From Phoronis australis (lineage: Eukaryota; Phoronida; Phoronidae): a stretch of 64,000 bases of DNA. Made by a program: the position numbers and the translations under genes. This document shows, one piece after another, positions 24,440 through 35,527 of the stretch. Within the stretch, counting starts at the first letter, position 1, and each line of letters starts with the position of its first letter. The DNA lies in the NCBI GenBank assembly GCA_002633005.1, contig NMRA01000339.1:272510-336509 (forward strand), read 5' to 3'. The notes under the pieces are model-generated. The model was not told where the DNA came from and searched no databases. It saw only the letters and a program-made list of their open reading frames with translations.

Positions 24440-25210
24440 GGTTGTTTATTTGTATCATAAAAATGGCCACTAGATGGTGCAAAATATGTCGAATCGATCC
24501 GAAATCAGGAACATGTCATCGTTTCTTTAATAGAGAGCTATTTAACAAATTTTAGAATAATCTGTAAAGGAACTTCAGAGAAACAAAAACGGAGAAAAAT
24601 GAAATTGCCACTAGGGGCATAGCATTTGTTGGATCCGTCTAAATGTCCTCGTCATCTGTTGTTAACTTCATATAAATACACTTAATAAAGATTCTGCAGT
24701 GGGTTAAGGAGACACAGCTATGGGTGCAAAACAAAACAAAACTGCCACTAAGAGGTGCCAGAGTAGTCGAAGTTGTCATCATCAACCATCCTCTTCACAC
24801 TGAGAACATATATGCCAATTTTCAAAATCATACCTTAAAAATGATTTGGTTGATAGAGGGGCCGACAAAACTGACACTACCAGATGCCACAGTAGTCAAG
24901 GTCGTGGGAAAGTCATAGTCCGCTGTCCTCTACACATTAAGAACATATATGGCGATTTCAAAAATTATCCATAGAAAGGTTTGGTTGACAGAGGAGCACA
25001 TGCCAAAAAACAGACTTGAAAACAGCAAAAATAGTCACCAGGCGGTGCAAAATACCTCAAATCCATCCAAAAACGGGAGGATAGCGCGAAAGTTTGCTCA
25101 TGTCGTCCCATCCATGAAAGAAACATGTGTAAAATTTCATGAACATACGTCACAGGGTTTTGGACTTAAAGCAGCAGACACTGGACGGACGCCAAATGAA
25201 CATGGATGAC
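24440..25210. repeat. Degenerate tandem repeat array, about 150-bp units
   Basis: Repeated blocks include ttgccactaggggc / gccactaagaggtgcc / cactaccagatgccac, then gaacatatatg.c.att, then ggttgacagaggag. They recur about every 150 bp and are related to the array at 17285-18068. The array lies downstream (3') of the minus-strand NDUFC2 gene. No coding function is seen. Confidence 0.55.
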
Positions 25211-25340
25211 GGCATAATGCGTCCACATATAAACATGTGGGCACATAAAAATGAACATCTCGGCAAAGTTGTGTAACCTTCTGCTTCGTGAAATTGGACA
25301 CGAATCGTGACGAGAAGGAATTTTGTGGAAACCAAGTGTT

Positions 25341-25490
25341 CTCAGTATTCACCGGGCTCTACAAAGTGTGCTTAGTACTCGCGAGACTCTACAAAGTCTG
25401 CTCAGTACTCGCGAGACTCTACAAAGTGTGCTCAGTACTCGCGAGACTCTACAAAGTGTGCTCAGTACTCACGGGGCTCTACAAAGTCCT
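25341..25490. repeat. 30-bp minisatellite, 5 units, overlapping the NDUFC2 stop codon
   Basis: Five exact-length 30-bp units (25341, 25371, 25401, 25431, 25461), each about ctcagtactcgcgagactctacaaagtgtg with minor variants. The rightmost unit is the end of the NDUFC2 coding exon. Read on the minus strand, every unit encodes D-F-V-E-x-R/G-E-Y followed by a stop (TGA in four, TAA in one). Confidence 0.95.
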
Positions 25491-28400
25491 CTGGGTGAAG
25501 CCTGATGTAATCCTGGATGACCAATTCATGAAGCTTGTTCTTTCTGTCCACGTATTTACCCAACTGCGTTCCCAGAAGAAAACCTCCGACTCCCATGATG
25601 GCATGCCAGTGGATAGCTGAGGAATAAAGCCAAGACAACTCTAAACTGGTACAAGCGCGAGGACTAGAGGAAACTCAGGGTGTCCAAATGAGACATTGAA
25701 ACTGATCTAGGTAGTCGGTTGAAAATCTGAGAACCAATGACACTTCGAAATACAGTGTACATGCACAAGACACATGCACAGCATTGCATACATATACTGC
25801 GGTTGGAAGTTTTGACCACAATGCAACTTTTCAATCAACTTTAAAGTCCTCCGCTCAAGCAAATACAAATCAAGTTAGTAACCAGTGGTAAATCATCCTG
25901 ATGGCATACTTATTGATCTCCATTCAGTGCCCCATGTTACCATGTACAAAGGCAAACTCATAATATTTAAAAATCCAAAACCAAATGATTTCAATCCAAA
26001 ACATTAACAAAAACAGACGTTTTTAAAGATGACACTGCGTGGGACTTTAATCTAAACAGTGCTCATACTTCTATCAAAGAGACTCTTATAGCTTATGTGC
26101 AAGCCTTCAACATAATCACATGAATAAATTTTAAACACTCCACATGGCACAACTGTCACATGTCAGACAATTTCGGAGGTGGCATATCACAGGCAAAATG
26201 AAAGATCGAAAACATTTGAGAAATCCCATTTACGATAAATGAACACTATGTGAAAGTTTCTTTTCAGTTTACACCATGTAGTACCGTAATAAATTGTTCT
26301 CAACCTTTCAAAACTCGTGCTTGTTTCTTCTTTAGGAGTGAAGAAACAAGCATGAGTTTTGAAACATAGAGAACAATTTATTACTACCTGGAGTAAACCG
26401 AAAAGAAACTTTCACTTACTTAGTCACCATGAAACAACTTAGGATTTATTTAAATAAACACTGCTTGACACCTTTGACAATGATTCAAATATTCTGTTAG
26501 AATCAATCAATTTCATTTCAATTTCCTTGGCAATGTCTTTACCAACTGGTTGTTGACGAACTACCTAACCTGATCCTACCTCTTTTTCCCTCACAGTGCA
26601 AAAAGTACACAACCTAAGTCAAGTGTGGCATCTCAGTTACACTATTGAATGATAATTTCCATGCAACCTAAACATGACTACATGTCCTCACTATAAGATG
26701 CAGTAGTCTAGTTTTATCTTCTTTGCATATAACACCTTACGCAAACCCTTCACAGGACATGGAGCCATTCACTAATGGTTCATAGCGTGAGGGCCAGTCT
26801 TTCAACTCCTCCTGGTAACTTCCCAATCAAGGTTGTACTCATTTTAAGCAATGAAGCTGACTGGAACAATGCAGTTTCAGTGCTTCACTCAAGGACACAA
26901 TCAATAAATCGTGAGACACTTATTAGAGGATTCCACTGAACGAAAATTTAAGGAAATGTAAGTACCGTTAATTCAAATGAGTTGATTTGCAAGATATGAG
27001 AAAAAAATCGTGTCCATGAGTTTGACGAATAGGGTCTTGTCGTTGTCCTTGAAGTTACTTTGTGTGGACATAGAAATTCAGAAACTAACACCAAAATCAA
27101 CGCTGAAATTTGCATCAGTCAATAAACAGTGAACAGAACTGACAAAGGTGTCCTCTCTCTCAACAATATTCAATGGCTTGATTTGTCTTAACTGAGAAAA
27201 TTGGGAAATGAAATAAGATTGTTTTTATTTGTCAATCCTAGCATCATAAGATTTTTTAAAGGCCAAACTCATAAGGGGTTATTCAGACACCATTTACATG
27301 TACATGGTAAACTGAATCATTGCATTGATTAGCTAAGTTGCTGTTAGTACTGAAACACACTTTGATTACAACACCAATTCACATTGGCCTTTAAGAAAGG
27401 GTGATGTGTAGTCACATCCAGTGAAGGCGTGGTGTGCAGGTATGGCTTTGGTAAGTCTATCTTTGCATTTTTCAAGTACGTTTACAGTGTTAAACATGTC
27501 AATGAATCTGCTCTTTCCCATTTCACACAGTAGGCAGAAGCATTCCACCACTTCAGTTGTCTGGCAAGTAATAGTTGTCACATGTGGACTGATGTGGAAC
27601 ACAGTCCTATGTTTCAACCGGTTACCTGGTGGGTTCATCCAGATCAAATGTGGTCTGGGCATGTCTGGCATCGTTAACTTACACGTACCACTGATTTGTC
27701 TGGCAGTGCTCTTTGGTGATTCATGGGGATATTTTGAATATTTTGCAACCAATTTGATGCGGTTACCTCTTGGGTTGATTTAGCTCAATTTTGTAACCCC
27801 ATTATTTTGATCTGGCAGGGGAAACCATCCGCCGCGTCGAATTATGCTCTAGCAATATTATACAGTTGGTTTCAACCAGTTACTTGGTGGGTTGGGCCAA
27901 TTCACCTCAAGACATTTAGGTGTGCCTGGTGAATAACAATGTGACTTTGATTTTTCAGCCAGCACGAGGCATAATTCGCCGAAAAGCTTCCAGCGTATGA
28001 AGCGCCTATGGAGGAGCTACATCGTCCCTACTGGCACCTCGTATCCGAATACGGCATAGGTCGAATAGGTAAAAGTAGTCGGATATAGTGGTCCCTGATT
28101 TAGAGAACCAGTTTCATCCACTAAGTAATGGGCCCATTATTTAGTCACTGCCTGGTTCTCTATATCCGACCAGTGTCTCCGACTATTCAGTCTCAGTTTT
28201 GCACCAAGCCAAGGCTATTTTAGTATTTATTTCAACGACGCCTTCTCCCTTTCATCACATGAACCAACACAACTCATGCCATAGACAAAGTCTTACATAC
28301 AGTGTTGTATTTATGCTGGGGAAAAGACTATGTCTCCCTGTTTTTTTTTTCTGTCTTGAATCTCGGAAAGCTAGTACAAAGCAAGGGACAAGGCACGCCT

Positions 28401-28607
28401 GGCCTGGCCGCCAGAGCCATGGAGAATGAGTTTCAATAAAATTATTGGGTTATTAACGACATATTTACCTGCCATCAATGGCCGCTGAGCTATCCAATTT
28501 CTGAGGAAGACTGATGCCAAACCAATCCCTGTCCATCCAACCTGGTGCCGCATAACAGCGGAAGGATAGGGATATTTGTTCTGCAAGGTCGTTTCTTCGC
28601 TCTCCAT
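25462..28607 (-). CDS. NDUFC2: NADH dehydrogenase 1 subunit C2 (complex I accessory subunit B14.5b)
   Basis: An accessory membrane subunit of mitochondrial respiratory complex I. There are two coding exons on the minus strand: 28607-28469 (ATG in caagATGG, donor gtaaat) and 25616-25462 (acceptor ttattcctcag). They join in phase 1 to 97 residues plus stop. The human protein is about 119 residues, mostly longer at the N terminus. Recognition features are a hydrophobic segment (GWTGIGLASVFLRNWI), RP at 41-42, a second hydrophobic segment (AIMGVGGFLLGTQLG), a basic-acidic helix (DRKNKLHELVIQDYI) and the family's C-terminal LHPEDF. The 2.85-kb intron holds an inverted repeat (26245) and a transposon-like fragment (27366). 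The final eight codons and stop lie in a tandem repeat. Short, diverged subunits are easy to misassign, but size, two hydrophobic segments and LHPEDF agree. Confidence 0.85.
26245..26424. repeat. Inverted repeat with 85-bp arms and 9-bp loop
   Basis: Left arm 26245-26330 and right arm 26340-26424 are near-complementary (tgaaagtttcttttc...cttgtttcttc), with loop tttaggagt. It is probably a foldback MITE in the NDUFC2 intron. A transcript could form a long hairpin. Confidence 0.8.
27366..27752 (-). pseudogene. Fragment of transposon-associated ORF with HAFTGCD motif
   Basis: A 128-residue minus-strand frame ending in GKSRFIDMFNTVNVL then IPAHHAFTGCDYTSPF. The lead-in CLLCEMGKSR.ID, followed about 25 residues later by HAFTGCD.TS.F, is the pattern of a large, poorly characterised family of multicopy invertebrate proteins often embedded in repeats. 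The N-terminal 50 residues come from the local repeat (27600-27930) and are not part of that family. There is no start context or partner exon. It lies within the NDUFC2 intron, on the same strand. Confidence 0.5.
27600..27930 (+). repeat. Three-unit repeat array, inverted partner at 32270
   Basis: Units of about 120-140 bp share a gtttcaaccggttacctggtg / gggttgatttagctcaat core. The same block order occurs reverse-complemented at 32270-32620. Confidence 0.65.
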
Positions 28608-29079
28608 CTTGACTGGACGAACAGACAGGAACTGTGCCTCATGGCGCCCTCTATCGATCTACAGATCGCTCTTACGTAACTCGATTCATGACTATTTTCG
28701 GGATTACTGAAAACAACACGAAGACTAAAATTGTTGTTTTATTTTCCAGAGAAAAAATAAGAAATGCTCCCAGTTTTTACTACGGTTCAGAATCCAAGGA
28801 TGTCTATGACGATTACGTTTATCTAAAAACAACATTTAATTACAGTGCCACTTACACCCTTTAGCTTCACTGGACGTCACGGTTATAGTGACAAAATACT
28901 TTTACAAAATTCCGGTTTAGAAAGAACAGTATTCCGGTTGCAAGATTCATGTACTACACTACAGATTTTTTGTCCATTGTGCGATTTGCACGAATTCGGT
29001 GATAACTATTTGTGAAGACAATTTTTTGAAAACCTAGATATTTCTTTGACCAATTGTTCGGAAGTAGCCTATTTTAGTG

Positions 29080-29117
29080 CCAACAGAGGAACTATTTAAA
29101 AATAGTTCCTCTGTTGG
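29080..29117. repeat. Perfect short hairpin
   Basis: An 18-bp perfect inverted repeat (ccaacagaggaactattt and its complement) is separated by only two bases. No flanking element is recognised. Confidence 0.85.
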
Positions 29118-29540
29118 TTTCTTTAATAAAGTTTGTAAATTCATCGCTCATGTTATGTCTGACTTTAAGCACTTTGCCACTATTGGCACTGAGTGAAAAC
29201 AAGTTGCGTTATTACAAATGTTGTTACTAGATCTGTGTATTAGATAAAAAGCCTTGTATATTATATTAACAGTTTAGTAGAATTCTGACCATATCATATA
29301 ACGTTTATAAATAATTTTGTTAGAAAGTTTTTTATTAAGTTACGTGTAAGTGTAACGTCTCGGTCTTGCCTTTCTATGCTTGTAATTGTATTTAGTTATT
29401 TTTTTTTGTTTGTAGCCGGTTATGATAAACCCACGATAACGTTTTATATTTGTCACAGCTGAAATAGGGGTCGTTACGGAATAATGATCACTCACTCTCT
29501 CGTCTAAATTAAGACAATGCGGTCTCTGATTGTATGGAAC

Positions 29541-29705
29541 CGGTGGCGGATTTAAGGGGGGGGGGTTCTAGGAGGCCATGCCTCCACCCCAAAAAAAAAT
29601 TCTCCCAGATTCCATTTGGCAGTTCGGGGGTGCGAATGTCTGACGGGCACTGAAATCCTGCCTAGCTACCCTGCTCCCCAACTCAAAATACTGAATCCGC
29701 CCCTT
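29541..29705 (-). mobile_element. CAGTGGCGGATC-type MITE, copy
   Basis: Begins cggtggcggatttaagg and ends gaatccgccccttc. Its reverse complement aligns along its length with the copy at 49515 (ttttgagttgggg, gcccgtcagac, ccgaactgccaaatgga, ctgggagaatttt). It contains poly-G and poly-A runs. No clear target duplication remains. Confidence 0.75.
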
Positions 29706-32269
29706 CACTTGAGTCGGTGGCCCGCGAAAGTCAGTCGGCTGGCAGATCACAAGACAAAAAAACTCAGACCCGATACATCAATTCATACATCTTAGCCATT
29801 TCGCGTCTACGCGGGGCCGAAAGCATCTTAAACCACGGGACTTATCTTCAGTTATTTCAATATTCCTTGAGGCAATTAGACTTCTCGAAACTTATCCGGG
29901 CAGCCGCCGGGTATAATTACAATACTGAACTTGAAAACTGAAGTCACGTTAGGAAACGGGACCGTTCGGTGGGGGTCTTGCAGCTGGACAAAAAAAAAAA
30001 CAGCGGCACAACCGGCATGTGTTCAGTAACGCTAGGACCTAGCCAAAATCTAGCTAAAGTCACGTGTTCCCACTTCAAATACACGGCAATGTCTCCCATA
30101 ATATCGCGATGTCTTGCTTTTTAACGAAGTCCAAGCGTTACTGAACGGGAGGCCGGTGTCGCTGTCCGCCTTTGACCGATGATTCGGCGTGGTAAGTAAT
30201 TGGAGTTTGAGAAGTGTCATCGGACAAAACGATTGGCCTTTCATTCATTGATATTAAACATTACAGCGTTCTGCCATTCAGTAACTTTTCCAGACGTGAG
30301 GGGCGCTGAACGTGCCATAACATCTGGCTCTTTTGTTAACTGCCCAGTTCAGTCTTTTGTCCCGTATAACAAGCAGGCCAATTATCTCCCAGGCTTCAAA
30401 GGAAACGTATGGAGGTTGCACGCTATTACCGAAAGCGTGTGAACACAGTAAAACCCAGTGCCCGTCCGTTTAGACAGAATAGATTGTCTTAACTTCTGTT
30501 GTAGTCGGGCGATTTTGGTGATTCAAAAACGGAACATGATCAGCATTTGACGAGGAATTCAGAAACTCTATTGGATTAAGCTCGAAATATGTTATAACTT
30601 TCATTTTTATCAGCCCAGCCCAGTCAGCCCATAGATATGATCTGATGGGAGCTTAGAGCACTGAATTATCGAACAAAAGAGCGCAGGCCCTCCAACCATA
30701 AATGCCAGAATGGACTTAATCAGTCGTTTAAGATATTGGCTACGGGGGTAAACTTCCCAACTTGTGGTTGGGCTATACTATAGAATCGAACAAATTGGGA
30801 GCAACGGGATGTCGCTGTCATGAACCAAGTATGATATAAAACTGTCAGCCTCAACGAGTAGCGGAGAACCGGGTCTAGACAACGAGCGTCCCCGTGTTGA
30901 CCGTGACGGTCCATAAATAACAGAAAATAAGCGATTGACAACGAGCGAGGTCTCACACGTTTACCGTTCAAACTGCACCGCTCTAGCTATAACTATAGCC
31001 CGCCTTCTGTGACAAAGACTAATTTTGCATTACCTACCGTTATGAACATGGTTTCAGTGCTCGGTCAGGCAAATTCCGTAGAGGCATTTTTGGTCAAGGA
31101 TTTCAAAGAGTGGAACCTCGCCGTTGATTGCATCAGATATGAATGATCAACAAAATTCTGAAACCCATTTTCCTGATTTATTTTGTACATACTGTATGGG
31201 AGACACACTGCACACGAACACTATGAGTTAAGGTAGGCCTATTCAATATGAACATAAAACAACAAAAAGGTGCAAAGCAACAATTAAAGAACATCGAACA
31301 CAGTACTGGCAGAAGTAATTATCACATTTAAAATGTCCAAAACACTGAGAAATTGTAATAGGTCAATTCACTTAGACTTTCATTTTCACCGGGTGTTCGT
31401 CGGCACGACCAAGTCCTATGACGACAGTGCTGCACCTACACACGGGGATACAATGTTAGGCCTACAGGTTTAGGAGCAAACGTTTATCGTGAACAAGAAC
31501 AGGTGATTTAAATTTGCTATAAATGCTACAGACTATTTCACTTACCTGATAGCCAACGAAAGGCTTCTGCATAACAGACGAAACCACTTTATTCAAAAGG
31601 GGCGAGGTACCCGCTATATTGCCAACATGATAAACATTTGACAACAGGTTTATTTAATTCTGAAATGTTTAGCATGTATCGAAGCCGGTAGTTTGAGTGA
31701 CATAGCCGGTTTTTGGATTATGAACTATAAGAGCGATTTTTCATACCTATTCAAGCTCAGTAGTGAGACACTGAGTAATGAAAATCCAATAATTGTAAGA
31801 AACAAGTGTACACTAGAAATAATATCTACTGCCACGCGTTTCTTACATATTTTTAGGCGTTTTCACGCATGCAACCTGTTTAAATTTTCAGATGTGCAAC
31901 CTCCGACGTGGGTTTCTTGTAACACATGACACAACTGACTCGGACGTCAAGTGACACTCACTTTGATCGTTACAACCATTTAATTGAAAACAACATAATG
32001 AACATTTTTTGCAAAACTGAGACCGTGGTTGAAGAGGTTTTGGGCATGAAAAGGTAACCAATTTTCTTTGATACTGATCAGTCATCCGTAGGTATCTCAG
32101 TGCTAGGAAATGGCCATCTGACAGGTTCGTTGTGATACTTGTGGTCAGGGGAGGCATGAGAATAGCGCTAAAAATTGAGCCAGTTTTTTTTAATTCGCTG
32201 TATCAAAATTATCCACTGCCAGACAATTTCCTGAGTGATGAGAACCATCAGCTAGACGGCTATAGCTGA

Positions 32270-32620
32270 GGCCAAAAATTGAGCTAGATCAACCCAAGAG
32301 GGCACCGCATGAAACGGTTACAAATTATTCAACATAGATCACTGTATCATGAACACCGACAGACAAACTTGGTGGATTACCCTAGCCAGGCACGCGTCCA
32401 AATATCCCAGTTGAGCTAGCCCAACCCACACGGTAACCGGTTGAAACTAACTGTGTGATATCCAGCATCATTCCCCGCGGTGCAGCAGTTAAATACCAGA
32501 CAACATCAGACGTGGGGTGCCCCTGCCATATCAAAATAATGGAGTCCCAAAATTGAGCCAGATCAAAGTCAAGAGGTAACTGCATCAAATTGGCTGCAAA
32601 ATATTTAACAATGTTAGTAT
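32270..32620 (-). repeat. Inverted partner of the 27600-27930 repeat array
   Basis: Three blocks (gagctagatcaacccaagagg; gcccaacccacacggtaaccggttg; gagccagatcaaagtcaagagg) match the 27.6-27.9 kb array in reverse complement and in mirrored order. The two arrays are 4.3 kb apart and may be ends of one older element or independent insertions. Confidence 0.6.
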
Positions 32621-33420
32621 AAATTGTACTACACGAATGCTGTAAAAAGGATAGCCTGACGTCAAGATTATGTTTTAGTTTACAGACCTTCACAGACCTG
32701 CACCGACTCATTTACGGGTAGATAAGAGTGGGATGCACGTGTTCTTAGTCGTCTTTGGCACGAAATGAAAGTGCACTGTTGTGCATGCGTAAACTTGTAA
32801 TCCTGCTTCATCTCAAGATCGCGTATGCGTGAACTAATACATGAGGAAAATTGACCAGTTCACTCAAATAATCACGTTCGCTGATTCACTACAATCCCAT
32901 TCGCCGAAATCGTAGACACCCCTCCGATCACAAATCCATGCACATGGTATATAACACCTGGTTTGTCTAAGCCATGGAACGTAAGTGTTCAATACTTAAC
33001 TTGAAAAGGTGCCGAATGCTACGCCGACATGGTGCTCTGAGTGGTTACAGCGCGCTACAGTGCACCGAAGTCTCACTACTCAAAAAACCACAGCTCCGAA
33101 GGCCCAATACTCAGAACATAAACGATACTCCCAAATCGCAGTCCGATAAAACACTAGTTCGACTCCTCTTCTTATGGTACTATTTCATTTGGTCAAGTGA
33201 ACTTCAAAAAGATACTATACAAGAGTCAGGGTTTAATGTAAAGACAATGGAAACAGCGGAAAAATGTTTTGGACGTTAGTGTCCAAATTTTAGTTTTCTG
33301 TTCTGCCATTTTGATACTAAGTAACAAATTAATAACCCATTCGTAAAATAGGGAGAAAATTTAAGAAGTTCGAGTAAAAACTTCAAAAATATATAAAAAC
33401 ATTTTGTAGGAATAGGGAAT

Positions 33421-33515
33421 TTCGGAGTAGTGGGCTTTCGGAGGAATGGGCCTTCGGAGTAGTGTTTTTTTCGGAGTAGTGGGTTTTCGGAGTAGTGAGC
33501 ATTCGAAGTAGTAAC
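33421..33515. repeat. Short tandem repeat, ttcggagtagtgggct
   Basis: Six imperfect units of 15-18 bp (ttcggagtagtgggct, ttcggaggaatgggcc and so on) lie about 80 bp beyond the stop codon of the ASB gene, probably in its 3' UTR or just downstream. Confidence 0.8.
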
Positions 33516-33592
33516 TCCGTGACCTGTTACAGTTTTGAGTACACTAACAGTTGCGTCAACCGTCCAGATTTGAACTTACGACGCCAATCGAT

Positions 33593-35059
33593 TTAATGGA
33601 CATAGCAAGACTCCAATTCTGCGAAACTAAGAAATGCTTTCAAGTAAACCGGAAGCGGGAGCTCATTTAATCGCGTAATGCTATTCGTCCCCATGATTCT
33701 TCTGATAATCTTGCGACTTTGTTCTTTCAAACTCTTCGGTTTGTTCATCGAGTCAAGTAGCCATTGCAAGAGATCTTGATTAAGCTGCAGCTCGAGTGGG
33801 AAACTTGCGGTTTCTACCCAAATATTCAGGTCGCTAAGGTTGCAACCAGCAAGTGCAAGCATTCTTATGGCGTCGCTAAAATCGCACTCCACCGCTAGCT
33901 GAAATGGAGTCAGCGTTTCCAGGTTCCTCGAGAGAACTAACTCCCTATATACCCTTCGTTCAGTTGAACAGTTTGCTCTGATGAGGTACTTGATGCATTG
34001 GGGACTTTTTGAACGAATTGCTAAACTTAAGGGCGTTGGATAAAACTTACACAGTTGTAAGTCAGGACCCACGCCAGTCTTTAAGAGAAGCAGTAGACAT
34101 TCTGGGTTGTCATGTTTCGCTGCATAGTGAAGTGCTGTCATTTTCTGGCTGTCCCATATCTCCAGGTTGGCGCCTTCACGGATCAGAGATTTAATAGCCG
34201 CCGCGTGACCCCTTTGAGCTGCAAGGTGCAACGCCGATGCCCCTTCGTGAAAGACCATGTCTCCCCTAGAGACCAAGGCTTGCACCGTTGTGTCTATCTG
34301 TGCACCACCATCGAGCAACAATTCCAAGCAATCGACATGGCCGAAGAAGGAAGCCCAGTGCAAAGCCGTTACTTTTGCCTTTCCAGCTCGAACATTTACA
34401 TTTGCGCCCCATTCGATAAGATGACGTAGCATGTCGACGTTGTTCTCTTTCACGGACAACATAAGCGCCGTGTTGCCTTTCTTGTCGACTTTGTCTATGT
34501 CCATTCCCTTTTGAAGCAAGAACTGCGCACATTCCGCGTGTCCTCCAATGCTTGCATGATGTAGTGTGCATTGTCCATAGTGATCCTGTGTCCACGTGTT
34601 TGCCCCGGCGTCCACAAGAACCTTTGCCATTTCCTGCTCACCTCGTCGAACTGCAAACATCAGAGCTGTCAAGCCGTGCATCGTCTGCGCATCAGGGTCA
34701 ATGCCTCTGTGCTCTAAAAGAGCCTCCACGCAGTCGGTATTCCCCATCGATGCTGCCCAGTGGAGCGCTGTTGATCGTACGCCATACATGCCGCGAGAAA
34801 CAGAACAATTGGCATCTATCAAAGTTCGGACCACTTTTGCAAAGCCGCATTTGGCGGCGTATATCAGAGGCGTACCCCCTCTTGACGTATGCGTGTCAGG
34901 TGATGCGCCACATTCAAGAAGAATTTGCACGCATTCATCTCGGCCACATTCTGCTGCGAGGAGCAACGCTTTCCCTAAAAGTGCCAAGTCTGAGACGCGT
35001 CCGCGTTTGGCCAGACATCTGAGACGGGTGGTATTGTTACGTCTAATAGCAGTTCGCAT
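33593..35059 (-). CDS. Ankyrin repeat and SOCS box (ASB-type) protein
   Basis: Probable substrate receptor of a Cullin-5 ubiquitin ligase: ankyrin repeats bind a target and the SOCS box docks Elongin B/C and Cul5. The single coding exon gives 488 residues. The ATG at 35059 was chosen because it is the first in frame after a strong acceptor (tttcttttag, ending at 35070). The open frame extends further 5', but only through intron-like sequence. Ten or eleven ankyrin repeats run from about residue 22 to 430, with typical T-ALHWAA / LL..GA cores (for example STALHWAASMGN, ASALHLAAQRGH, MTALHYAAKHDN). Residues 443-482 are a SOCS box. The Cul5 box LPLP (467-470) is canonical. The BC box SLKEQSRKI has Ser where Elongin-binding boxes normally have Cys. 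An intact frame of this length argues for function. Which ASB subfamily it belongs to is not clear from sequence alone. Confidence 0.93.
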   Translation of the reverse strand: MRTAIRRNNTTRLRCLAKRGRVSDLALLGKALLLAAECGRDECVQILLECGASPDTHTSRGGTPLIYAAKCGFAKVVRTLIDANCSVSRGMYGVRSTALHWAASMGNTDCVEALLEHRGIDPDAQTMHGLTALMFAVRRGEQEMAKVLVDAGANTWTQDHYGQCTLHHASIGGHAECAQFLLQKGMDIDKVDKKGNTALMLSVKENNVDMLRHLIEWGANVNVRAGKAKVTALHWASFFGHVDCLELLLDGGAQIDTTVQALVSRGDMVFHEGASALHLAAQRGHAAAIKSLIREGANLEIWDSQKMTALHYAAKHDNPECLLLLLKTGVGPDLQLCKFYPTPLSLAIRSKSPQCIKYLIRANCSTERRVYRELVLSRNLETLTPFQLAVECDFSDAIRMLALAGCNLSDLNIWVETASFPLELQLNQDLLQWLLDSMNKPKSLKEQSRKIIRRIMGTNSITRLNELPLPVYLKAFLSFAELESCYVH

Positions 35060-35527
35060 TTCAGCAAATCTAAAAGAAATACGAAAACAACATCCACAAT
35101 TGAACACCAATGAAGAAACAATCACATGAATTACACATTACACGTAAATAGACAAATAGACTATTAGTCTGTCAAACTGTTTTCCCGCTTTTAATTTTCT
35201 ACAGCAAACAATTAAAAGTTGCGGGTTATTTTTATGAATAAGCAGTGCATACATGTATTTAATTGCACCGGCTTTATTTCCCGAGTACAACACTCTTTAA
35301 GCACAACGTGATACCACAAAGACAACTACATCATAAGGAATACCACACGGGTACTTTCCCTCGGAGGTGAACAATATCCCCGTAGTCACACTGCCAGTAA
35401 GAAAGTTACATGACCTTGTATATTTAAGGCTTCGAAAATACCCGAAGCGTTCCGGATGTTGGCTTAAGGCGTTCGGAATAGGTACTATTTCCGAAGCCTC
35501 GAATTTACGCTCGGTGTTGAACCTTAC

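Larger units (their letters stand above)
28608..33592. other. Intergenic region between NDUFC2 and the ASB gene
   Basis: NDUFC2 is transcribed away from this region, so its promoter should lie just right of 28607. The ASB gene reads towards it, so its 3' UTR should lie left of 33593. Several 60-110 residue frames occur (for example 28634, 30200, 32974 on plus; 30971, 31644 on minus), but none shows a family signature or a convincing exon context. Repeats found here are listed separately. Confidence 0.45.

Noticed and set aside
25288-25620. 110-residue plus-strand frame with repeated LYKVCSVLAR units
   Set aside because: Antisense reading of the 30-bp minisatellite and NDUFC2 exon 2.
31546-31644. 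Possible minus-strand first exon ending in a good donor (atcag|gtaag)
   Set aside because: The frame opens with TTG right after a stop, has no ATG in first-exon context, and no matching downstream exon was found.
34112-35129. Several 100-177 residue plus-strand frames
   Set aside because: Antisense shadows of the ankyrin/SOCS coding exon.
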